From assembly GCA_041687455.1 (NCBI GenBank), contig JAWLBY010000014.1, positions 45,859 to 109,858 of the forward strand: 64,000 nt of DNA. Reading direction: 5' to 3'. A program made the position numbers and the translations under genes. The notes under the pieces were generated by a model. That model saw only the letters and a program-made list of their open reading frames with translations, did not search any database and was not told the origin of the DNA. This stretch comes from JAWLBY01 sp041687455. Lineage in GTDB: Bacteria; Pseudomonadota; Gammaproteobacteria; Xanthomonadales; Xanthomonadaceae. Position 1 is the first letter of the stretch; every line of letters starts with the position of its first letter. Shown in pieces: positions 24,685-35,078 of the stretch.

Positions 24685-27456
24685 ATGGATCGAGCTTTTG
24701 TCGCCAGCCTGATGCAACACCCGATCCGTCGGGCGCTGGTGGTGCTGGATTGCGACGGCAACTGGGTCGACGCCAACGAGCGCGCCCGCGAGCTGCTCGG
24801 CGGTGAGTTGCTCGCGGCGGTGCGGCCGCGGCTGCAACTGGCGTTCGTGCAGATCGTCGCCCATCCGGACCGGGTGGTCCGCTGGCAGCAGTTCAGCCTG
24901 CACGGCGAGCTCGAGTGCACGCTGGTGCCGGCGCTCGGCGGCGACGGCGCGGTGCAGGGCTTCACGTTCAGTCTGTTCCAGCCGGAGCCGGCGTCGAGCG
25001 ATCCGCAGCCGGACGATGCGCGCTGGCGCTACGCATTGCAGGGCACCGACGACGGGCTGTGGGACTGGGATCTGCCCAGCGACCGGGTCCACTATTCGCA
25101 GCGCTGGCGAGCGATGCTCGGGCTGTCCGAGGTCGCGCTCGGCGACGGCCGTGACGAGTTCACGTCGCGGCTGCATCCCGACGATGCGGCGATGGTCGGG
25201 GCCGGGATTCGCGACCTGCTGGAAGGGCGTACCGCGCACTACCGTGGCGAGTACCGGTTGCGGCATGCCGACGGCCACTGGATCTGGGTGCTGACGCGCG
25301 GCCAGGTGATTGGCTGGAGCCCGGAAGGCGCACCGCTGCGCGCGATCGGCAGCAACGTCGACATCACCCGGTTCAAGACGCTGGAAGCGCAGTTGCGCGA
25401 GCGCGAGTCGTTGCTCGAGCAGGCCCAGGCGCTCGGCCAGATGGGCATCCTGAGCTGGGAGCCGATCGAGCGCCGGCTGTGGATTTCCGACGGCTTCCGG
25501 CGGGTGGTTGGACGTGACGAGATTCCTGCGCCCGGCGGGCTGGAGGGCCTCGCCTCGATGCTGACCGAGGCGTCGGCACGGCAACTGCGCGATGCCGCGA
25601 GCGAACTGCGCGCACACGGCCACACGCCGGAGCTGGAACTCGAACTGCAGCACCCGGACGGCAGCATCCGCGCGATCTCGGCCCGTGCCGAGGCGCTGCG
25701 CGCGCCCGACGGCCGGATGGAGCGGCTGCTCGGAGTGGTGCAGGACATCACCCGCCGACGCGCTGCCGAGGAAGCGTTGCTGCGGCGCGGGCAGATGCTC
25801 GATCGGATCGCGCAGGTCGGCCGGATCGGCGGCTGGGAGCTGAACCTGCTGACCGGCGAGCTGCACTGGACCGACGAGAACTATCGCATCCACGGCCTGC
25901 CGGTCGGCTCGCCGATATCGCTCGAGTCGACCCGCCACATGTACGACGGCCGTTCGCGCGAGGTGTTCGAAGCTTCTCTGGCGCGCGTGCTGAGCGGCGA
26001 GCGCGACGATGACGTGATCGAGGTGCAGTTCATCACGCCGGACGAGAATCGCGTCTGGCTGCAGATCACCGGCCGGGTCGAATGGCGCGACAGCCAGGCG
26101 ATCCGGGTCACCGGCACCACCCGCGACATCACCGAGGAGCGCGAGGCGAGCGAGCGGATCGAGCAGCTCGCCCACTTCGACAGCCTGACCGGGCTGCCGA
26201 ACCGCTTCCAGTTCCGCGAGCTGGCCACCGCCGCGATCGCCACGGCAAGGCGCAGCAACGCGGTGCTGGCGCTGCTGTTCGTCGACCTCGACCGGTTCAA
26301 GAACGTCAACGATTCACTCGGCCACGAGGCCGGCGATCAGTTGCTGCTCGACGTGGCCGGCCGGATCCGCGCCTGCGTACGCACCGGCGACGTGGTCGCG
26401 CGGCACGGCGGCGACGAATTTCTCGTGTTGCTGCGCGAGCTGAAGCGGCCCGACGATGCCGGCCGCGTGGCACGCAAGCTGATCGCATCGATCGGCCAGC
26501 CGGTCGCGCTCGGCGAGGCGACGGTGAAGGTCGGCGCCAGCATCGGCATCGCGCTGCTCAACGACAGCAACACCAATCTGGAATCGCTGCTGCGCGCCGC
26601 CGACACCGCGATGTACGCGGCCAAGGAACAGGGTCGCAACGGTGTCCAGTTCTACAACGACAGCTTCTACGCGCGCGTGCAGCGCAAGCTGACGCTGGAA
26701 CAGGAGCTGCGGCAGGCGCTCGGCCGCAACGAGCTGACGCTGGTCTACCAGCCGACCGTCAGCCTGCGCGACGGTCGCGTGCGCGGCATCGAGACGCTGC
26801 TGCGCTGGAAATCGCCCGATGGCGAGCTGCGCTCGCCGGCGGAATTCATTCCGATCGCCGAGGACACCGGCGAGATCGTGCCGATCGGGCTGTGGGTACT
26901 GAAGCAGGCCTGTCGGCAGGCTCGCGAGTGGGACCGTTCCAACATCCGCTTCGAGCGGATCGCGGTCAACGTGTCGGCGATCCAGTTGCGCGATCCGGAG
27001 TTCGGCGCGCAGGTCATCGAGGCCTGCGAAGCGGCCGACTGGCCGCCGGAACGGCTCGAACTGGAGTTGACCGAGTCGGCGCTGATGCGCGATTCGGATA
27101 CGTTGCGGCGGGCGTTCGCGCTGTTCGAGACGCACGGCGTGTCGCTGTCGGTGGACGACTTCGGCACCGGCTTCTCGAACCTGCACTATCTGCATCGGTT
27201 CCCGGTGCAGCATCTGAAGATCGACCGCAGTTTCGTGCTGTCGCTGCTGTCCGACCCGCAGGTCGAGCGACTGTCGGAAGCGATCGTCGGGCTCGGCCAC
27301 GCGCTGCGGCTGAAGGTGATCGGCGAAGGCGTCGAGACCGAAGAAGCGGCCGCCAGGCTGCGCGAACTGCGCTGCGACGAAGCACAGGGCTACCTGTTCA
27401 CCCGTCCGCTGCCAGCCGACCAACTGGCCGACTGGATCCGCAAGCGCGGGCGCTGA
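24685..27456 (+). CDS. multi-PAS GGDEF-EAL cyclic-di-GMP protein
   Basis: A 923-aa cytoplasmic protein with three to four PAS/PAC units (for example GLWDWDLPSDRVHYSQRW and GGWELNLLTGELHWTDEN), then GGDEF (about residues 490-650) and EAL (about 665-915). The cyclase motif is intact (ARHGGDEFLVLL, near residue 574). The EAL signature reads GIETLLRW, that is E-T-L rather than E-A-L, but the metal-binding Glu and the downstream LELTES, DDFGTGFS and GEGVETEE motifs are present. Dual or switchable synthesis and breakdown of cyclic-di-GMP is plausible. No membrane helix is visible. The PAS domains probably sense an internal redox or ligand signal. Confidence 0.92.
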   Translation: MDRAFVASLMQHPIRRALVVLDCDGNWVDANERARELLGGELLAAVRPRLQLAFVQIVAHPDRVVRWQQFSLHGELECTLVPALGGDGAVQGFTFSLFQPEPASSDPQPDDARWRYALQGTDDGLWDWDLPSDRVHYSQRWRAMLGLSEVALGDGRDEFTSRLHPDDAAMVGAGIRDLLEGRTAHYRGEYRLRHADGHWIWVLTRGQVIGWSPEGAPLRAIGSNVDITRFKTLEAQLRERESLLEQAQALGQMGILSWEPIERRLWISDGFRRVVGRDEIPAPGGLEGLASMLTEASARQLRDAASELRAHGHTPELELELQHPDGSIRAISARAEALRAPDGRMERLLGVVQDITRRRAAEEALLRRGQMLDRIAQVGRIGGWELNLLTGELHWTDENYRIHGLPVGSPISLESTRHMYDGRSREVFEASLARVLSGERDDDVIEVQFITPDENRVWLQITGRVEWRDSQAIRVTGTTRDITEEREASERIEQLAHFDSLTGLPNRFQFRELATAAIATARRSNAVLALLFVDLDRFKNVNDSLGHEAGDQLLLDVAGRIRACVRTGDVVARHGGDEFLVLLRELKRPDDAGRVARKLIASIGQPVALGEATVKVGASIGIALLNDSNTNLESLLRAADTAMYAAKEQGRNGVQFYNDSFYARVQRKLTLEQELRQALGRNELTLVYQPTVSLRDGRVRGIETLLRWKSPDGELRSPAEFIPIAEDTGEIVPIGLWVLKQACRQAREWDRSNIRFERIAVNVSAIQLRDPEFGAQVIEACEAADWPPERLELELTESALMRDSDTLRRAFALFETHGVSLSVDDFGTGFSNLHYLHRFPVQHLKIDRSFVLSLLSDPQVERLSEAIVGLGHALRLKVIGEGVETEEAAARLRELRCDEAQGYLFTRPLPADQLADWIRKRGR

Positions 27457-27680
27457 CGCGGTAGAAAGATTCCGCGGCCCGAAGCGCGTCCGTTACGGCA
27501 GGCAAGAACCGCTCGCCACAGTCGAATTCTGGAGGCACTGAGCCGCTGGCGGCTCGGAATTCACGTACGGCGTTGTTCCCATGCCCGATTTCATGGCCGT
27601 CTGACTCTTGCTGCAGCCTCGACGCGGCCCGCCTGCATCGGTGGCAGTTGCAGGATGCCGCGCTGATCGCTGCGGCGCGT

Positions 27681-29075
27681 TCAGCGCGCCGCCATCGCGG
27701 CCTCGATCTCGTCGATCGACTTCGGCACGCCGGCCGACAGCACGTCGGCGCCGTCGGCGGTGACCAGCACGTCGTCCTCGATCCGGATGCCGATGCCCTG
27801 CCAGCGGGCCGGGACGCCGCGGGTGCCGGGCGGGAAGTACAGACCGGGTTCGACGGTCAGCACCATGCCGGGTTCGAGTTGGCGGTAGTGGCCGTCGATC
27901 CGGTAGTCGCCGACGTCGTGCACGTCGAGGCCGAGCCAGTGCCCGGTCTTGTGCATGTAGAAGCGACGGTAGCGCTGTTCCTTCAGGCATTCGCGCAGGC
28001 TGCCCTTGAGCAGGCCGAGCTGCAGCAGGCCTTCGGTCAGCACTTCGACTGCCGCCTCGTGTGGCGCGATCCACGACGCGCCCGGCCGCACGGCGTCGAT
28101 CGCGGCCTGCTGTGCGTGCAGCACCAGCTCGTACACCGCGCGCTGTGCCGGGTTGTAGCGGCCGTTGACCGGCAGCGTGCGGGTGATGTCGGACGCATAG
28201 CCGTGGCATTCGGCGCCGGCATCGATCAGCAGCAGGTCGCCATCCTCGAGCCGGGCGTCGTTGGTCCGGTAGTGCAGCACGCAGGCATTGCGGCCGCCGC
28301 CGATGATCGGTTCGTAGGCCGGCACCGCGTTGCGGCGACGGAACGCGTGCAGCAGTTCGGCCTCGATCTCGTATTCGTACAGCCCCGGCCGCAGCACCTG
28401 CATCGCGCGCCGATGGCCGTCGCCGCCGATCGCGGCAGCCAGCCGCATCAGCCGGACCTCGTCGCGGCTCTTGTACAGCCGCAGGTCGTGCAGCAGGTGG
28501 CCGAGGGCGAGGAATTCGTGCGGCGGATGCGCGCCCTGCTTGATCTGCTCGCGGACGCGGTTGACCCAGCCGATCAGCTTGAGATCGAACTCGGCGTCGC
28601 GTCCGAAGTGGTAATAGACCTTGCTGTGGCCTTCGATCAGGCCGGGCAGGATGTCGTCAAGGTCGGCGATCGGGTAGGCATCGTCGACGCCGTAGCGCTC
28701 GACCGCGCCCTCTGGACCGGCCCGCGGGCCATCCCAGGCTTCGCGCTCGGCGTCGCGTTCGCGGCAGAACAGCAGCGACTCGCCGTGCTTGCGGCCGGGA
28801 ATCAGCACCAGCACCGCGTCGGGCTCGCCGAATCCGGTCAGATACCAGAAGTCGCTGTCCTGCCGGAACGGGTAGTGGCTGTCGTTGCTGCGGATCTTCT
28901 CGGTCGCCGCCGGCAGGATCAGGATGCTGCCGTCACCGGCCATCTTCATCAGTTGCCGGCGCCGGCGTGCGTGCTCGGCAGCCTTGATGCCGACGGCGGC
29001 GGACGCGCCGCGTGCATCGGATTTCGCTGCGCGGGCCGAACCTGGCCGCGACGGAGTGACCGCATCGTGTTTCAC
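27681..29075 (-). CDS. pepP: Xaa-Pro aminopeptidase (PepP)
   Basis: An M24-family aminopeptidase of 464 aa that releases N-terminal residues ahead of proline. All five metal ligands are visible: the two Asp in LLIDAGAECHGYASDITRT, His in HKTGHWLGLDVHD, Glu in LTVEPGLY, and Glu in GIRIEDDVLV. The N-terminal domain has the family segment FRQDSDFWYLTGF. A GTG at 29075 with a GGAG site 8 nt upstream was chosen; an ATG further up would add 17 residues. It follows the YgfB/UPF0149 gene, as in the classical ygfB-pepP-ubiH cluster, though ubiH is not next to it here. Confidence 0.92.
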   Translation of the reverse strand: MKHDAVTPSRPGSARAAKSDARGASAAVGIKAAEHARRRRQLMKMAGDGSILILPAATEKIRSNDSHYPFRQDSDFWYLTGFGEPDAVLVLIPGRKHGESLLFCRERDAEREAWDGPRAGPEGAVERYGVDDAYPIADLDDILPGLIEGHSKVYYHFGRDAEFDLKLIGWVNRVREQIKQGAHPPHEFLALGHLLHDLRLYKSRDEVRLMRLAAAIGGDGHRRAMQVLRPGLYEYEIEAELLHAFRRRNAVPAYEPIIGGGRNACVLHYRTNDARLEDGDLLLIDAGAECHGYASDITRTLPVNGRYNPAQRAVYELVLHAQQAAIDAVRPGASWIAPHEAAVEVLTEGLLQLGLLKGSLRECLKEQRYRRFYMHKTGHWLGLDVHDVGDYRIDGHYRQLEPGMVLTVEPGLYFPPGTRGVPARWQGIGIRIEDDVLVTADGADVLSAGVPKSIDEIEAAMAAR

Positions 29076-29151
29076 GGCGTTCTCCTGGTCGGCACTGCGA
29101 TCGGAGGACGACGCCCCGGATCGCAAGCGCTGCGATCGGCGAGGTCGCGGT

Positions 29152-29703
29152 TCAATGCACGCGCCCCGAGTCTCCGCGCCGGTTGCAGTCGCCGTGCAGC
29201 AGCAGTGCGGCGACGCGCACGAACTCGGCGACTTCGGCCAGCGACTCCTCGTCGGCGTCAGGATCTTCGTAGCTCAGCGCCGATCCGGCGATCCGGCCGA
29301 GATCGTCGAGCGCTTCGGCGGCGTCCGGCGACAGCGGCGGGTGCTCACCGCTGGCGAGACCGAAGCCGCCGAGAAAGCCGCGGCACCAGGCCAGCAGCGC
29401 ATCGGCGCGTTCGGCCAGCGGGCGTTCGTCGTCGGGCAGCAGCAGGTCGAAACCGAGCTCGTCGTCGTCGAGCTGTGCGCGACTGGCGGCGAACAACTGT
29501 TCCAGCGCGCTGTCCGCGGCCGGTGCGCCATCGACGCCGCCTTCCAGCGCGAGCCGCTGCAACCAGTCATTGCTCTGTGGCCGGCCGCCACCGCTGATGA
29601 AGCCGCACAGCGCACCGTGCAGCTCGCCGGCATCGATGCCGAGCTGCAGTCGCGTCAGTTCGGCGGCCACTTCGCTGTAGTACGGCAGATTGTCGTCGGC
29701 CAT
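29152..29703 (-). CDS. UPF0149 (YgfB/YecA-like) family protein
   Basis: A 183-aa acidic protein of the UPF0149 family. It shows the conserved ELHGALCGFISGGG motif near residue 27, AWCRGFLGGFGLA in the middle, and the EVAEFVRVAALLLHG helix near the C-terminus. The molecular function is not established in most species; in Pseudomonas a YgfB homologue dampens an AmpDh3/peptidoglycan-recycling response. It starts upstream of pepP with 76 nt between them, the usual gammaproteobacterial pairing. Confidence 0.88.
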   Translation of the reverse strand: MADDNLPYYSEVAAELTRLQLGIDAGELHGALCGFISGGGRPQSNDWLQRLALEGGVDGAPAADSALEQLFAASRAQLDDDELGFDLLLPDDERPLAERADALLAWCRGFLGGFGLASGEHPPLSPDAAEALDDLGRIAGSALSYEDPDADEESLAEVAEFVRVAALLLHGDCNRRGDSGRVH

Positions 29704-29875
29704 GGGTGCCTCACGTGGTGATCCGGGCATTGTAGTCCGCTGCACCGGCCGGATCGCGGCAGCAACGTGATCGCCATCACGGCGCGCGCTGCCCGGCGAT
29801 CAAAGAGCACACCGGGCTGGTCGGGGGCGCGCTTGTTGCGGTCGGCTGCACGCGCCTACACTCCGAGCCGGATCT

Positions 29876-32800
29876 ATGCTCTGGAACCCGATGCGCCCGG
29901 CGCCTGCAGCGTGTTCGCCGATTGCCGCCTGGTCGCCGTGCCGGTGGGCCGCGCTCGCGGTTGCGGCCCTGCTGTGCCTGGTCGGCACCGGTGAGGCGGC
30001 GCAACGCAGCCACTACTTCGAGACGATCGGCAGCGCCGACGGCCTGGCGCAGAACACCGTGCATGCGCTCCTGCGCGATCCGCGCGGCTTCGTCTGGGTC
30101 GCGACGCAGGGCGGCCTGCATCGCTACGACGGCTATGGTTTCACGCTGTTCCAGCACGATCCGACCGACACCGGCAGCTTGCCGGAAAACTTCCTGACCG
30201 CGCTGGCGCCGGGTGGCGATGGCTGGATCTGGGTCGGCACCAACAGCAATTTCGTCGCCGCGCTCGATCTGGCCAGCGGCCGGGCCGTGCGCCATCCGGG
30301 CACGCTGCCGGTCGGCGCCGATCCGGAGCGCAACCATGTGGTCGCGCTGCAGCCGTCCGCCGATGGCGGGCTGTGGATCACGACCGGCGCCAGCATCGAG
30401 CACTACGACCCGCAGTCGCAGCAGCGCGAGCTGGTGCTGGCGCTCGATCGGGTGGTCCGCAACGACCGCCGCGGCGTGCCGAACCTGGCCGAGATGGCGT
30501 TCGATCGCGACGGCCGGCTGTGGGTGGCCGCGGCCAGCGGTCTGATCATGATCGACCCGACGACCCGGGTCGCAACTGCCGTCGGCCCGCGCGCCGCGGC
30601 ATTCGGGCTGCATCGTGACGAGCGGCAGCGGTTGTGGGCCGGCACCGAGCACGGCCTGTTCGAGATCGACGGCGAGCAGTTGCGGTCGGTCGGCGCCGGC
30701 GGCGGTGCGCCGATCGGGCCGGTCTGGCGGCTGACCAGCGACCGCCGCGGCCGGCTGTGGCTGGCGTTGCTCGGCGGCGGGCTGCTGCGCTACGACCCGG
30801 CCAGCGGCGACACGCTGCCGCTGCAGTACGAGCCGGATCTGCCGCACAGCCTGCCGGAAGCGACCGTGCTGACACTGATGGTCGATCCGAGCGGCCTGCT
30901 CTGGCTCGGCGGCGAGTCGCGCGGCCTCGCCACCACCCACGCCGACGGCGCGCATTTTCCGCTGCTGCTCGACACCCGTCGCGACGTCGAAACCGAATCG
31001 GGCAACAACGTCCGTGCGATCGTGCAGGACGCCGACGGCCATCTGTGGCTCGGCACCGATGCCAACGGGCTCAAGCACGTCGATCTCGTCAACGGCCGCT
31101 TCGAGAACCGGATCCTGGCGCTGAATCGCGCGCTGAACCACCCGCCGGCGGCGCGCGGCATCCGCATCCTCGGCATCGAGAACGGCGAGCAGGGCCGGCT
31201 GTGGATCGGCACCGACCACGGCGTGTTCGATTACGACCCGGACAGCGATCGCGCGCGGCTGGTGTCGGAGCCGGCGGTGCGGGCCGGGCTGGTGCCCGAC
31301 AGCCATTTCCGCTTCATCCGCCGCGCGTTCGACGGCAGCCTGTGGATCGGCACCTACAGCGCCGGACTGGCGCGTTACTGGCCGAAGACCGGCGAGTGGC
31401 GGATGTACAGCCACGACCCGGCCGATCCGCAGTCGATCGGCCACGGTCTGATCAACTGCGTGCTGGAGGAACAGGGCGGCCGGCTGTGGGTCGGCACGTT
31501 GAACGGGCTGAGCCTGATCGACGTCGCCAGCGGCCGGACCCGCCGCTACACGCACGACCCGAACGATCCGCAGTCGCTGTCAGGCAACCTGGTCCGCGCG
31601 ATCCACCAGGGTTCCGACGGCCGGCTGTGGGTCGCCACCCACAGCGGCCTGAACGAACTGGTCGAGGAAACCGCCGACGGCCGGCTGCGGTTCCGCCGGC
31701 ACGGCAGCGACCAGGGCCTGCCGAGCAACACGATCTACGGCATTCGCGAGGATCGCCGCGGCAACCTGTGGCTGTCGACCAATCTCGGCCTCGCCCGGCT
31801 CAATCCGCACAGCGGTGCGGTCCGCGCGTTCGGGCTGCGCGACGGGCTGCAGGATCTCGAGTTCAACGGCGGCGCCAACTTCGAGCTGGCCGACGGCCGG
31901 CTGGCGTTCGGCGGCATCCGCGGCATCAACGTGTTCGATCCGTCGACGATCGAGGACAGCCGCTTCGAACCGCCGGTCGTGCTGACCCGGGTGCGGATCG
32001 GCGCCAACGCTGCGCGCACCGTGCTGGCGCCGCCGCCAATGATCGAATGGCCGCAGGACCAGCACGTGCTGCGGCTGAACTTCGCCGCGCTCGACTACAC
32101 GGCGCCGCGGCAGAACCGCTTCCGCTACCGGATCGAAGGCTTCGACCACGAGTGGATCGACGGCGGCACGTCGCCGGAGGCGACCTACACCAACCTCGAT
32201 CCGGGCAACTACCGCCTGCGGGTGCAGGCGACCAATCACGACGGCATCTGGAGTTCGCACGAGATCGACCTGCCGATGACCGTGATCGCGCCGTGGTGGA
32301 ACAGCCCGGCGGCGCGCGCGCTGTACCTGCTGACCGGGGTCGCCGCACTGCTGCTGTTCGTGCTGGCGCAACAACGCCGGCGTGCCAGCGAGCAGCGTTT
32401 CGTGCAGCAGATCCAGGAGCGCGAGGAACGGCTCAAGCTGGCGCTGTGGGGCTCCGGCGACGAGTTCTGGGACTGGGATGTCCAGCACAACACGATCTAC
32501 CGGGTGGGCGCCGACCAGTTGCTCGGCCTGAGCACCGACCAGCAACTGTCGACCGACGACTGGCGCAACCGCTCGCTGCATCCGGACGACCTGCCGCGGG
32601 TGCAGGCGGTCATGCAGGCGCACATCACCGGCCAGACCGATGCGTTCGACTCCGAACACCGGCTGCGCAACGCAGCCGGTGAATGGATCTGGGTCCGCTC
32701 GCGCGGCAAGGTCGTCGAACGCGACACAGCCGGCAATCCGCTGCGCATCGCCGGCACCGCCCGCGACATCACGCTGACCCGGCGCGCCGAACGCGAACGC

Positions 32801-34504
32801 CGGATCGCGATCGAGGTGCTGCGCAGCATGGGCGAAGCGGTCGGCGTGATCGATCTCGATTTCCGCTTCGTGTCGGTCAACCCGGCGTTTTCGCGGATCA
32901 CCGGCTACAGCGAGGACGAGGTCCGCGGCCGCCCGAGCGACCTGCTCGACAGCGCCCAGCACAGCGCCGACTTCTACCAGCGGCTGCGCCGGACCGCGCA
33001 GCAGCTCGGCCACTGGAAGGGCGAGATCTGGCAGAAGCGCAAGGATGGCGAGGAATTCCTCGGCTGGATCGAGCTGTCGGAAGTGCGCGACGAGCGCGGC
33101 GAACGGACCCACTACGTCGCCGTCGTGACCGACATCACCGACAAGAAGCGCGCCGAGCAGGAGCTGCTGTACCTCGCCAACTACGACACGCTGACCGGCC
33201 TGCCGAACCGCGCGCTGCTGGCCGAACGGCTGGCCCGCGCGGTGGTCCGCGCGCGGCGCCAGGACTGCCGGGTCGCGGTGCTGTTCCTCGATCTCGACCG
33301 CTTCAAGGACATCAACGATTCGCTCGGCCATGCCGCCGGCGACCGGCTGCTGAAGGCGGCCGCGGCGCGGCTGCTCGCGACCGTGCGCGAAACCGACACG
33401 GTCGCCCGGCTCGGCGGCGACGAATTCACCGTCGTGCTCGAGGACCTGACCGATCCGCTCGGCGCCGAGGACATGGCGGCCCGGATCGTCGCCGCGTTCG
33501 CCGAGCCGCTCGACCTCGACGGACGCAGCGAGACGGTGATCTCGCCGTCGATCGGCATCGCGCTGTACCCGGACCACGGCCAGGTTCCGACCGACCTGCT
33601 GAAGTTCGCCGACACCGCGATGTACGAGGCCAAGGGCCGCGGCCGCAACACCTGGCAGTTGTACAGCGAGGCGATGGATGCCGAGACCCGGCGTCGCGCG
33701 AACGTGCTGGCGGCGCTGCGTCGCGCGCTCGATCGCGGCGAGTTGCGGCTGGTGTTCCAGCCGAAGGTGTCACTGGCGCAGCGGCGGGTCACCGGCGTCG
33801 AGGCGCTGCTGCGCTGGAACAGCGCCGAACTCGGCGAGATCTCGCCGGCCTATTTCATCCCGCTCGCGGAAGAGACCGGCCTGATCCTGCCGATCGGCGA
33901 ATGGGTGCTGCGGGAAGCGGCGCAGACGCTGCAGCAGTGGCGCACCGCCGGGCTGACCGAGGTGGCGATGGCGATCAACGTGTCGATGCTGCAGTTCCTG
34001 CGCTCACGGCTGGCCGAGCAGGTTGCGGCGATCGTCGCGGAAACCGGCGTGCCGGCCGCGCGGCTGGAGCTGGAAGTGACCGAGAGCATGGTCATGGCCA
34101 ACGCCGAACAGGCGATCCGGGTCATGCGCGAGCTGAAGCAGATCGGTCTGACGCTGGCGATCGACGATTTCGGCACCGGCTACTCGTCGCTGGTCTACCT
34201 GAAACGGCTGCCGATCGACACGCTGAAGATCGACAAGGAATTCATCGGCGACCTGACCACCGATCCGGACGACGAGGCGATCACCGCAACGGTGATCACG
34301 ATGGCGCATTCGCTCGGCCTGAACGTGGTCGCCGAAGGCGTCGAGAACGCCGAGCAATTGCAGTATCTGCGCGAGCACCGCTGCGACGAGATCCAGGGAT
34401 TCCATCTGGCCCGGCCGATGGACGGCGCACACTGCCTGCAGTTCATCCGTGAATTCGACTACGCCGAGCGGCTGCAGCCGGCATCGGTCGCCGATCCTTC
34501 TTGA
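29876..34504 (+). CDS. large two-component-propeller / PAS / GGDEF / EAL sensor
   Basis: A 1542-aa membrane sensor. After a signal anchor (about residues 22-41) come many beta-propeller repeats of the Reg_prop type (examples: DPRGFVWVATQGGLHRYDG, DSHFRFIRRAFDGSLWIGT). A Y_Y_Y domain follows (about 720-800, NRFRYRIEGFDHEWIDG), then a membrane helix (about 815-835), two PAS domains, GGDEF (LGGDEFTVVL, near 1180) and EAL (GVEALLRW near 1307, with DDFGTGYS and AEGVENAE). The periplasmic propeller layout is the one used in hybrid two-component sensors, here wired to cyclic-di-GMP instead of a kinase. Both catalytic motifs are intact. Confidence 0.92.
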   Translation: MLWNPMRPAPAACSPIAAWSPCRWAALAVAALLCLVGTGEAAQRSHYFETIGSADGLAQNTVHALLRDPRGFVWVATQGGLHRYDGYGFTLFQHDPTDTGSLPENFLTALAPGGDGWIWVGTNSNFVAALDLASGRAVRHPGTLPVGADPERNHVVALQPSADGGLWITTGASIEHYDPQSQQRELVLALDRVVRNDRRGVPNLAEMAFDRDGRLWVAAASGLIMIDPTTRVATAVGPRAAAFGLHRDERQRLWAGTEHGLFEIDGEQLRSVGAGGGAPIGPVWRLTSDRRGRLWLALLGGGLLRYDPASGDTLPLQYEPDLPHSLPEATVLTLMVDPSGLLWLGGESRGLATTHADGAHFPLLLDTRRDVETESGNNVRAIVQDADGHLWLGTDANGLKHVDLVNGRFENRILALNRALNHPPAARGIRILGIENGEQGRLWIGTDHGVFDYDPDSDRARLVSEPAVRAGLVPDSHFRFIRRAFDGSLWIGTYSAGLARYWPKTGEWRMYSHDPADPQSIGHGLINCVLEEQGGRLWVGTLNGLSLIDVASGRTRRYTHDPNDPQSLSGNLVRAIHQGSDGRLWVATHSGLNELVEETADGRLRFRRHGSDQGLPSNTIYGIREDRRGNLWLSTNLGLARLNPHSGAVRAFGLRDGLQDLEFNGGANFELADGRLAFGGIRGINVFDPSTIEDSRFEPPVVLTRVRIGANAARTVLAPPPMIEWPQDQHVLRLNFAALDYTAPRQNRFRYRIEGFDHEWIDGGTSPEATYTNLDPGNYRLRVQATNHDGIWSSHEIDLPMTVIAPWWNSPAARALYLLTGVAALLLFVLAQQRRRASEQRFVQQIQEREERLKLALWGSGDEFWDWDVQHNTIYRVGADQLLGLSTDQQLSTDDWRNRSLHPDDLPRVQAVMQAHITGQTDAFDSEHRLRNAAGEWIWVRSRGKVVERDTAGNPLRIAGTARDITLTRRAERERRIAIEVLRSMGEAVGVIDLDFRFVSVNPAFSRITGYSEDEVRGRPSDLLDSAQHSADFYQRLRRTAQQLGHWKGEIWQKRKDGEEFLGWIELSEVRDERGERTHYVAVVTDITDKKRAEQELLYLANYDTLTGLPNRALLAERLARAVVRARRQDCRVAVLFLDLDRFKDINDSLGHAAGDRLLKAAAARLLATVRETDTVARLGGDEFTVVLEDLTDPLGAEDMAARIVAAFAEPLDLDGRSETVISPSIGIALYPDHGQVPTDLLKFADTAMYEAKGRGRNTWQLYSEAMDAETRRRANVLAALRRALDRGELRLVFQPKVSLAQRRVTGVEALLRWNSAELGEISPAYFIPLAEETGLILPIGEWVLREAAQTLQQWRTAGLTEVAMAINVSMLQFLRSRLAEQVAAIVAETGVPAARLELEVTESMVMANAEQAIRVMRELKQIGLTLAIDDFGTGYSSLVYLKRLPIDTLKIDKEFIGDLTTDPDDEAITATVITMAHSLGLNVVAEGVENAEQLQYLREHRCDEIQGFHLARPMDGAHCLQFIREFDYAERLQPASVADPS

Positions 34505-34536
34505 CCGCCCGCCGAACCGCTTCGTATCGTCATCCG

Positions 34537-34758
34537 ATGAAGACTTCTCCGCTGGTCGACGAATTCGAGCTGCTGCGCCGACGCGTCGAGCGGCTCGCCG
34601 AGCTGGTCGTCCGGCTGACCGACGAGAACCGCAGCCTGCGCCACAGCCAGGAGCAGTTGACCACCGAGCGCGCGGCACTGCTGTCGAAGAACGAGCAGGC
34701 CCGGTCGCGGGTCGAGGCGATGATCCAACGGCTGAAATCGCTGGAGCAGAACGCATGA
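34537..34758 (+). CDS. TIGR02449-family small coiled-coil protein
   Basis: A 73-aa, almost entirely coiled-coil protein (VDEFELLRRRVERLAELVVR, then LTDENRSLRHSQEQL). It matches the small family TIGR02449 that precedes zapA in many Gammaproteobacteria. Its stop overlaps the zapA start (ATGA). A role linked to cell division is suggested by this conserved neighbourhood but is not shown. Confidence 0.8.
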   Translation: MKTSPLVDEFELLRRRVERLAELVVRLTDENRSLRHSQEQLTTERAALLSKNEQARSRVEAMIQRLKSLEQNA

Positions 34759-35051
34759 GCGAGCCGGTCACGGTACGGCTGCTCGACCGCGAGTATCTGG
34801 TCGCCTGTCCGGACGACGAACGCGCCGGGCTGCTGGCGGCGGCGGAACTGCTCGACCGGCAGATGCGCACGGTCCGCAACGGCAACCGGATGGCCGGCCT
34901 GGACCGGATCGCGGTGCTGGCGGCGCTGAACATCGCCCACGAGCTGGCCCAGTTGCGGCGCAGCAGCGAGCATCGCGACAGCGAGATCGGCCGGGCGATC
35001 GGCGAACTGAACCAGCGGCTCGACCGGCTGCTCGCCGGCAGCGGCGGCTGA
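34755..35051 (+). CDS. zapA: cell division protein ZapA
   Basis: A 98-aa ZapA, which binds FtsZ and bundles its filaments at the division ring. It has the N-terminal EPVTVRLLDREYLVACPDDE, the LDRQM segment, GLDRIAVLAALNIAHELAQL, and the C-terminal coiled coil. It overlaps the preceding TIGR02449 gene by 4 nt. In most Gammaproteobacteria the next features are 6S RNA and the 5-formyl-THF cyclo-ligase gene; here those lie about 6.7 kb further on. Confidence 0.92.
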   Translation: MSEPVTVRLLDREYLVACPDDERAGLLAAAELLDRQMRTVRNGNRMAGLDRIAVLAALNIAHELAQLRRSSEHRDSEIGRAIGELNQRLDRLLAGSGG

Positions 35052-35078
35052 GCCGGCGCTGCCGCGAGCCGCGGTGGC